64,000 nucleotides of DNA, taken from contig CM069454.1 of NCBI GenBank assembly GCA_035610835.1, forward strand, positions 64,450,883-64,514,882, written 5' to 3'. The stretch's first letter is position 1, and every line of letters begins with the position of its first letter. Source of the DNA: Ophiura sarsii. Taxonomy: Eukaryota > Echinodermata > Ophiuroidea > Amphilepidida > Ophiuridae. The position numbers were made by a program, and so were the translations under genes. The notes below the pieces were generated by a model. It saw only the letters and a list, made by a program, of their open reading frames with translations, had not been told where the DNA came from and ran no database searches. Positions 57,824-64,000 of this stretch are shown one piece after another.

Positions 57824-58369
57824 GTAAGATATATCATAATAGTTAGTGTTTTATAATTCCATAAGTAACTTGTACGGACTTTGAAGAATATGCTCTGTCA
57901 ATGGTGTTAGACTACAACAATTTATGCTAATTCGGAATCAGGCAGCTTTATTCTGCTATGGGTCAGTAGTATTAGTATCAGCTTGAGACGTAACCACATG
58001 CTCTACAAATGTTATTAAAGTGTAACTAAGATGAAATAAGAATATATATAATTAGCAATGTAAAAAGGATATACAGTTATGGACAAAGAATATATTTAAC
58101 CAGGGCAGTCACGTAACTTTACATTAATAAATAATTTATAAATCATATTTATTAATGTTCTTTGACGATAATAGTGACATTTGATGTAAATGCTCTCCAA
58201 TGATGCGTCTTTAAAAAGAAATCCAAACATGCACTGCACGATTTTCTCAAAATGCTGTTTTTTGTGATGTGGCGTTTTGTCCGAACAGCGACTGCATTAT
58301 TGTAACACATTTATTTGCTTTTTTTTTGTGTGATGAAGTTATTAACAGACGTATATGACTATATGATAA

Positions 58370-58997
58370 ACTCATAATGCAACTTCAACGACTTCAAAAT
58401 GCCACTGCTCGCCTCATCTGTCGCACTAAACGATCCGAACACATCACCCCGGTTCTCCTCAAGCTCCACTGGCTCCCTGTACGTCAAAGGCTCACATACA
58501 AGACTCTTCTTCTAACATTCAAATGCCTCCACGGTATGGCGCCTAAATATCTGTGTGAGCTGATATCACCGTACAAAACAACGCGCACTCTACGTTCGTC
58601 TACTTTGACACTCCTCGCTGTCCCCAAATCACCAAGGACAAAGACATATGGGGCTCGGGCCTTCGCGGTACAAGCTCCAGCGCTATGGAACAATTTACCA
58701 GAAACAATCCGAAGCATCAAGTTGATCAATCGTTTTAAGACATCTGTGAAAACTTATTTGTTTAACCAATACTACAACTGATTTTTAGAACTTTATTAAC
58801 TGTATGGTATTTTTGAGTGTATATTTCTTCCGTATTTTATTGCAATTTCCTATATTTCATACTGTGCATAATTTTTAATTTTGTAAATTTTTATTGCTGC
58901 TCTCTTTTATCATATTTGTTAGTTGTACGGCGCTCAGAGGCTTTTTGTATTAAGCGCCTAAGAAATGTCTTGTTATTATTATTATTATTATTATTAT
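58370..58997 (+). mobile_element. L2/CR1-like LINE 3' end with (TTA)n tail
   Basis: The ORF 58377-58781 reads LQRLQNATARLICRTKRSEH, then ITPVLLKLHWLPVRQRLTYK, CLHGMAPKYLCELISPY and ALWNNLPETIRS...FKTSVKTYLF: the well-known C-terminus of L2/CR1-type LINE proteins. The 3' UTR ends TACGGCGCTCAGAGGC...TTAAGCGCCTAAG and a (TTA)n microsatellite to 58997. Strongly 5' truncated. The protein end is intact and the element may be fairly young. Confidence 0.88.
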
Positions 58998-59005
58998 ACC
59001 CGCAG

Positions 59006-59141
59006 AGATGGTGTTGGAGCGTCTTGTGCGTTCTGCGCAATCATGATCGTTCTTGAAAGGCTAAAGTATGAGCTAAAGATTGACGTGTTGCAAACCGTTA
59101 GAAGACTTCGCCTGAGTAGACCTCAAGCCGTACGTAATTTG
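59006..59141 (+). CDS. RPTP exon: D2 degenerate P-loop
   Basis: A 136-nt exon, phase 2 in and phase 0 out (donor gtaagt), the same size and phases as the D1 P-loop exon. With the previous exon it reads QCIDGVGASC where an active enzyme has HCSAGVGRTG: the cysteine stays but the transition-state arginine is Ala. It continues AFCAIMIVLERLKYELKIDV, then LQTVRRLRLSRPQAVRNL. The acceptor (tacccgcag) is only a few bases after the (TTA)n tail of an inserted LINE. Confidence 0.94.
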
Positions 59142-59891
59142 GTAAGTCAAACGAACAATCATTTATTACGAATCATTGTTAATTTGAGTGGTGACATATC
59201 TCAAATAACTAATCTTGCTGAAAGGATCGTAACAATATGAAATTGCGTATGTTTGTGGATATGTTTGACCAACTTTGGGCCATGTACCGTTAAAAACTGT
59301 ATACACAATATGCATGCAATATCACCAATTTTTGAATTATTAACATTTTTACCACATGATTAAATTGGCAACATGTTAAAAGGTTGATGTTCTGATTGCT
59401 GACCCGATTTTCAACTTGATGTTTTCTGTTTTACATGAAATGTCATCCTCAAATTGTCACATTCCAGAGTTTGAGTTGCATAACTTCAATGGTTCTAATT
59501 TTAGAAGCACAAGGTCACACGAATTTTGCCCATTGAGTAGTGCACAAACTGGCTAGTGGTTAACCACCTTTGGCTGTAATTCCCCACATTTTAGCCTATA
59601 ATTTCTAATTGGAGCATTTTTGGCCCCTAAGATTTTACAGACATGAGAAAAACATGGGATTCTTCTGATATCAAAATATCATAGCCAAAATAAGTGATCG
59701 GAACATACACCATTAATTAGACTGCCAGTTCATTCTAACATGATTTTGATGGACTAACGATCGTTGATGACAGGCGTACACCTTGCGTATCTTGCTTTAT
59801 CCCAAAGCTTTATCCTTTTTATGTACATACAGTGTGAAGACAGTGATATTCCAAAATATTCCAAAATACAGTTTCTTTCTCTCATTTTCAG

Positions 59892-59963
59892 GCGCACTAT
59901 ACATTCTGCTACAAGGCTATTGGAGCACACCTCAGTTCTGACGCGATCTATGCCAACTTCTAG
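59892..59963 (+). CDS. RPTP terminal exon: D2 last helix and stop
   Basis: A 72-nt exon in phase 0 (acceptor ctcattttcag) encoding AHYTFCYKAIGAHLSSDAIY, then ANF and a TAG stop at 59961-59963. It matches the end of D2 domains (QY.FCY.A...YL...Y.N). At least four diverged copies of this exon follow in tandem downstream. Confidence 0.93.
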   Translation, partial: AHYTFCYKAIGAHLSSDAIYANF

Positions 59964-60540
59964 AGATGTATATGTTAAAATACAACATTATAAGGATAAT
60001 AAATAAAAGCATTTATAGTGATATATAATATTGTTACAAGACTATTGGAGCACATATCAGCTCTATGGCGGCGATCCATGCACATGCAAATGTGTAAATT
60101 GATATGTAAGTTTAAACACAGGATCCTAATGATGATAAGACACTTAAAGTCATATATAGTATGTTACAATGCTATTGGAGCACATATCGGCTCCCAAGCG
60201 ATATATGCCAACTTGTAAATAGATGAAGGTTAAAAAACAGGATCATACTAAGACACTTGTGGTTATATCTATTTTGCTACATGCTATTGGAAAACATCTC
60301 AGCTCTGAAGCGATCCATGCCAACTTGTATCGAGATATAGGTATACGACACAGAATCATAATAATTCATTTATAATTATAAATTAGCTATTTTCTACAAA
60401 AGTATTTGAGCAAATCTCAGTTCGAATGCGATCTATGCCTATTTTTATAGAGATGTACGTTAAAAACAAGAAGAAAATGGAACATATTTTTGTTAAGAAG
60501 CAATATTAAACATATTTAAATGTCAGTCGTGCTTTGCACC
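59919..60540 (+). repeat. Tandem copies of the RPTP terminal exon and 3' UTR
   Basis: The sequence ACAAGGCTATTGGAGCACAC...GCGATCTATGCCAAC of the last exon recurs about every 113-131 bp, starting near 60035, 60166, 60279 and 60396. The third unit still encodes YNAIGAHIGSQAIYANL and a stop; the others are more decayed. The fifth unit runs into GTCAGTCGTGCTTTGCACCA. Confidence 0.85.
59998..60007 (+). promoter_or_regulatory. Poly(A) signal of the RPTP gene
   Basis: Two overlapping AATAAA hexamers (59998-60003 and 60002-60007) lie 35 bp after the stop codon. If used they give a very short 3' UTR. Later copies of the terminal-exon repeat do not keep this pair intact. Confidence 0.5.
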
Positions 60541-61264
60541 ATTGTACACAGAGACAAAAGTTAATTTAATAACTTGCCAATTTTGCACGAATAATATACA
60601 GAGTGTCTCAGAATGATCTATACTGGGTTTCAAATAATATATAAAAAATATAAAACAAATAGTGTTTCAAATTGGAACACTTGCGATATAATGGTGGAAA
60701 TGTTTCCTAATTATTCCCTTAATTTCATTGAAATATCTCTTTATGTTCCGCTGTGGCAAAACATAATCGAAAATCTAATTTTGGCTCACATAATTTATCT
60801 TTACAGGTATTCTCTCTAGCTCTACCAGCGTTTCAAACAATGAACCCCACACCTCATAAGTTACATTCAAAACTCCCGCCAAGGAAAGGAAGGTTAAAAC
60901 CACTCAAGCTAAACAAATCCTATCCTGCCCGATTCAATCAAAGCTTTGTTTTCTATGCACACAACAATCGATTGTTATCAAAAAGGTTATCAACATAAGA
61001 AGAGGGTAAAATAATAATTCGAATAACATTTCAGAAATAATTTATTGTTTAAAAGGGTTAGTGACTTTATAGATTTTCATTATGGATTATTTCGACAACA
61101 AATTGAAATCTACTATCGTTACAAATAAGTCTGTATTTTCCATCAGAAATGTCCGATTTTCAAATCTAAAAAAGCTGGGCGTTTGCGCAAGATTTGGACA
61201 ATATCAACGGTTTGGACAATATCAAAATCCTTTGGAGGTTCTATTAGAACCAAAGTTATATATA

Positions 61265-61453
61265 GTAGGCCAGTGGCAACCTACGTGTAGAGCTCTTTTC
61301 AGAGCCACCATCTCTGTTCAGTGGAAGCGGCAATCCATCTGAACGGCTCTTTTCAGAGCCACCAATTCTTTCACAAGTAGGAAATGGCACCTACTCTCAA
61401 ATCATCGGGCAAGGGGCAGCCCAAATGATGATAACAAGAGAAGTGGCAATCTC
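61265..61453 (+). other. Run of seven small hairpins incl. two histone-type stem-loops
   Basis: Stem-loops at 61265-61284 (GTAGG/CCTAC), 61292-61305 (GCTCT/AGAGC), 61316-61344 (GTTCA/TGAAC), 61345-61360 (GGCTCT-TTTC-AGAGCC followed by ACCA), 61377-61394 (GTAGG/CCTAC), 61401-61429 (ATCAT.GGGC/GCCC..ATGAT) and 61438-61453 (GAGA/TCTC). The fourth has the form of the metazoan histone mRNA 3' stem-loop. Loops 1, 5 and 7 share (A/G)(A/T/G)TGGCA. No histone coding sequence is near. Confidence 0.65.
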
Positions 61454-61605
61454 TATGTTTTGTTTAATATTATAATAATTTGGTCCTGAAGAAGTCAGAG
61501 CTAATATCCTGACGAAAGCTTGACAGATTAAAACTTGTCCGACGGCGAACCCGTTAAACTTTTAACTTATAATATCAATAACGTTCATACCGATTTTTTT
61601 TTGTA

Positions 61606-62854
61606 CGAGGGGCAGTCAGTAAGTTATGAAAGTGATCATGGTATGGGATGCATGAGTGATTCTATTGAGGGATAGTGTGATCAATACAACGAATGAACCT
61701 TTGTCTTTCAAACAATACAGTTTTGGATTTTTAAGTGTGAACTATGACGTCATAGCATTGTCTCAAAGTAAGTACACTTGGGACACTGCTAAATCAGTTA
61801 TTTGGCGGGAAATTTGAATTGTTTGTATGAAACAAGTGGTAAGAAGATTGCATAACATGACACCAGAAGCAGGTAAATCCCTTTTTTTTCGCGTAAGTAT
61901 GATAAAAAAGACAATAACTTTAATCCCTGTGTAATTTGATATATGTAGTATAAGAGGAAAAAGTAAGGTAAGGCAATCGAATAAAAAGTATACAAATATT
62001 AGTATTTCAAATAGATAATTTTCATTGAAAAATGGTAAAAGGTAAGAAGGTAAAAATCCAAGCAATTAACCAGTTTGGGAGATTCCATATGATGGCTAAC
62101 TAATTATCTGAACTTATTTGCATAAAACCTGCAGAAAATATGCGCATGCGCAGACGGCAGATCATTTTGAACTGGGCCAAAAATGGCTAAAATCATGAAA
62201 TTTACCAGATAAAAGCTTACTGTGCCTTCAAATTCTAATCAGAAATAATGAAAAATGCTTAAATCAATGTGTAAAAATATTGTGATAGTCAAAATGAAGA
62301 TATACATGAATGTATCAATCAAAGATGGCTGCCACAACCTCTCTTATTAGTGTTATCTTTAGAGCTACTAGATATGTATTGTGTAAGTAATCGTCACATA
62401 ATTTCAATGGTTTGAGGAAATTTTATGAACAGCTCTTTTTGAAATCCCCACTATTATTGCTTTACATCCCACAACAATTTATTAAATTATAATCCCTCCA
62501 TTGTTCTTTATCCTTTGTTGTTTTCTAAGGTATATTATTGCGGATTTTGCTAAATAAAAGCGTATTTGAGATGGTCCCTTCTTGTTTGTATTAAGGAATT
62601 CAGATCTAAAAAAGAGTGTCAAACATAGATATGTGTGTTCTAACTATGTGCCAAGTGTTATCTGTTTTTATGCTTGCATTGTCGAGATATACGCAAATGT
62701 ATCAATCAACCCATATTCAACATATCTAACAATCCAAAAGTGTATTGTTTGAAAGACAAAGGTTCATACTTTGTATTGATCACATTATCCCTCAATAGAA
62801 TCACTCATGCATCCCATACCATGATCACTTTCATTATTTATTGACTGCCCCTCG
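61606..62854. mobile_element. Mariner-like MITE with ~130-bp inverted arms
   Basis: A 1249-bp element flanked by TA (61604-61605, 62855-62856). Ends start CGAGGGGCAGTCA(G/A)TAA; the arms match for about 130 bp through GATCATGGTATGGGATGCAT and ACCTTTGTCTTTCAAACAAT. Termini resemble those of the MITE at 16704-17320. Confidence 0.85.
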
Positions 62855-62892
62855 TATTACCTCGGTATAGATCATTCTGAGACACCCTACCA

Positions 62893-63400
62893 TGTATTGC
62901 TCATGGCTCAAGGTTTTTTATGAATAATTAGCAAGGGAGTTTAAAAAGTTGAAGAATATCTCAACTCTGAAGCTATTGATGGAAAATTGTAAATAGAGAA
63001 GCGTATTAATACCCGGTGAGTGTATTATTATTTCAGCTCAGATGCAATCCATGCCTATTTTTATAGAGATTTAGGTTAAAAAACAGGAAGAAAGTGGAAA
63101 ATATTTTATAAGAAGCAATATTATACATATTTTAATCATTTTTAAATGTCAGTCGTGCTTTGCACCATTGTACACAGAGATAAAACTTAATGTAATTACT
63201 TGTCAATTTAACGCGAATGATGTATTGCTCGCTGAATACATCTTCATGGCTCAAGTTGTTTATGATTAACTAGAAAGGCAGTTTACAAAGGGAATTAAAG
63301 TATATCTCAACTCTGAAGCTGTTGATGGAACATTTTTAATAGAGAAGCATATTAATATACAGCGATTGTATTATTTTCAGCAAAATAATTGTGGATCATT
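62893..63400 (+). repeat. Further decayed copies of the 3' exon/UTR repeat
   Basis: TCAACTCTGAAGCTATTGAT at about 62964 and its relative near 63309, plus a copy of the 60420-60590 segment at 63035-63215 (GTCAGTCGTGCTTTGCACCA in both). Two larger units of ~325 bp (from 62893 and 63217) share ATGTATTGCTC..TGGCTCAAG. Confidence 0.7.
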
Positions 63401-64000
63401 ATCAATAGCGTAATTTAATATATTAAATCAGCAATCGTATATAATAATGCATTTGTTGGATAATTTGATAATCATAAACTGTCGTATGCTAATTTATTAA
63501 AGGGGCACAGAGAGATTTCTCAAAAAATGAAATTCAACATTTTTACCTTGATTAGATAGATGATATACTTAGAAACCCTCTAATGTAAGATTTTTTCAAA
63601 AAAATCAGTAAAAAGGAAAAATAAAGAAATTTTCTCAGCATTTCCGAAGGAATAATAGGCCTAGAGTTTAATTATTTTTTTGTATTTTGGTTAAAAATCA
63701 CCACCAATTGAATCAGAGAGGTCATGACTATGCATCACGTAACAAGCCATGGGTGGTCTTCAAGGTTATTTTGAATAAACATGAAACAAATAATTTCGAT
63801 GTGATCTCATCAAAACTCAAAACGCTATAAAATCCATGAATTTCACATGAAATACTTCAAATTAAGCTCTATAATTTTAGGTGGTAGTTAGTACGTACAT
63901 AAGCATTACGTATATGTGAAAAACCCAACCTCTGAAACAATTGAGGGCTCCCTCCATGAAGGAACTCTAAGTGCCCCTTTAAGAGAAAACTTACTTGCTA
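63400..64000. other. 3' flank, no gene seen
   Basis: AT-rich. It contains AAAGGGGCACAGAGAGATTT near 63500 and an inverted-looking GAACTCTAAGTGCCCCTTTA near 63961, possibly ends of another MITE (about 63499-63982). Confidence 0.4.

Larger units (their letters stand above)
1045..59963 (+). other. Receptor-type protein tyrosine phosphatase gene, 3' part (23 exons)
   Basis: A single multi-exon gene occupies almost the whole window. Every exon has an AG acceptor and a GT donor, and the splice phases chain without a break if the donor after the membrane-proximal exon is taken at 7391. The joined product is about 997 residues: FN3 - FN3 - FN3-like - membrane span - D1 - D2. The first exon enters in phase 1, so earlier exons lie upstream of the window. 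Such proteins sit in the plasma membrane, with adhesion-type repeats outside and phosphatase domains removing phosphate from tyrosine inside. D1 keeps all catalytic motifs and D2 does not. The D1 and D2 exon structures match closely (77/77, 37+98/135, 155/155, 136/136 nt). I cannot assign it to a vertebrate RPTP subtype. The membrane-proximal region with its GDG.TYG.YN motif is reminiscent of FN3-bearing RPTPs, but that is inference. Confidence 0.92.
60599..62887. mobile_element. Outer MITE downstream of the gene
   Basis: Inverted ends GAGTGTCTCAGAATGATCTA (from 60601) and TAGATCATTCTGAGACACCC (to 62887), flanked by TA. It carries the hairpin series at 61265-61453 and is itself interrupted by the 61606-62854 element. 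Confidence 0.75.

Noticed and set aside
61486..61517. Hammerhead ribozyme-like core (CTGAAGA ... stem ... GAAA)
   Set aside because: A stem II of AGTCAG/CTGAC fits, but I cannot find a stem III returning to a UH cleavage site next to stem I. Kept only as a weak hint of a retroelement end.

Overview
This is a eukaryotic, AT-rich, intron-rich and transposon-rich window. It holds one recognisable host gene on the + strand: the 3' part of a receptor-type protein tyrosine phosphatase (RPTP) spread over about 59 kb. I assembled 23 exons (1045-59963) with consistent splice phases, giving about 997 residues. In order they encode an FN3 domain, a second FN3 split over two exons, a membrane-proximal FN3-like region split over two exons, one membrane span, a juxtamembrane region, an intact catalytic phosphatase domain (D1) and a catalytically dead second domain (D2), ending at a TAG followed closely by a poly(A) signal. 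The 5' end lies upstream of the window. The repeat families (RLE-type LINE, L2/CR1-, RTE- and Tx1/L1-like LINEs, Helitrons, TA- and TTA-flanked MITEs, tRNA-derived SINEs) and the FN3-RPTP architecture fit a marine invertebrate, perhaps an echinoderm or hemichordate. The species cannot be fixed from the sequence alone.

Layout. 1-11 kb: ectodomain, membrane and juxtamembrane exons, with a 648-bp MITE, a Tx1/L1-like LINE tail, a cluster of CGATACTG palindromes and an antisense LINE in the introns. 11-26.7 kb: one 15.7-kb intron between two D1 exons. It holds a foldback element (11325-12496) and a four-level nest: an old antisense LINE split by a Helitron block (13785-26036) made of head-to-tail units; the first unit is split by a nearly intact RLE-type LINE; that LINE is split by a 617-bp mariner-like MITE. 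26.7-36.2 kb: the rest of D1, with RTE-like and non-LTR fragments. 36.2-44.6 kb: an intron filled by a ~7.9-kb palindromic block carrying a 5'-truncated LINE with target-site duplication, an antisense RTE LINE lacking its YADD motif, and a MITE that contains a tRNA-like SINE. 44.6-60 kb: D2 exons separated by a poly(G)/poly(C)-ended element, two MITEs, a recent 805-bp direct duplication, and an L2-type LINE whose microsatellite tail ends a few bases before a splice acceptor. 60-64 kb: degenerate tandem copies of the last coding exon plus 3' UTR, interrupted by nested MITEs, one carrying a run of seven small hairpins, two of them of the histone-mRNA type.

The RPTP is the only gene for which a host function can be supported. 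D1 keeps the KNRY, WPD, P-loop and Q-loop residues and should be active. D2 has WPA instead of WPD and no P-loop arginine, so it is probably a regulatory pseudophosphatase. Everything else is intron, 3' flank or mobile DNA. I found no CRISPR, operon or prokaryotic feature.
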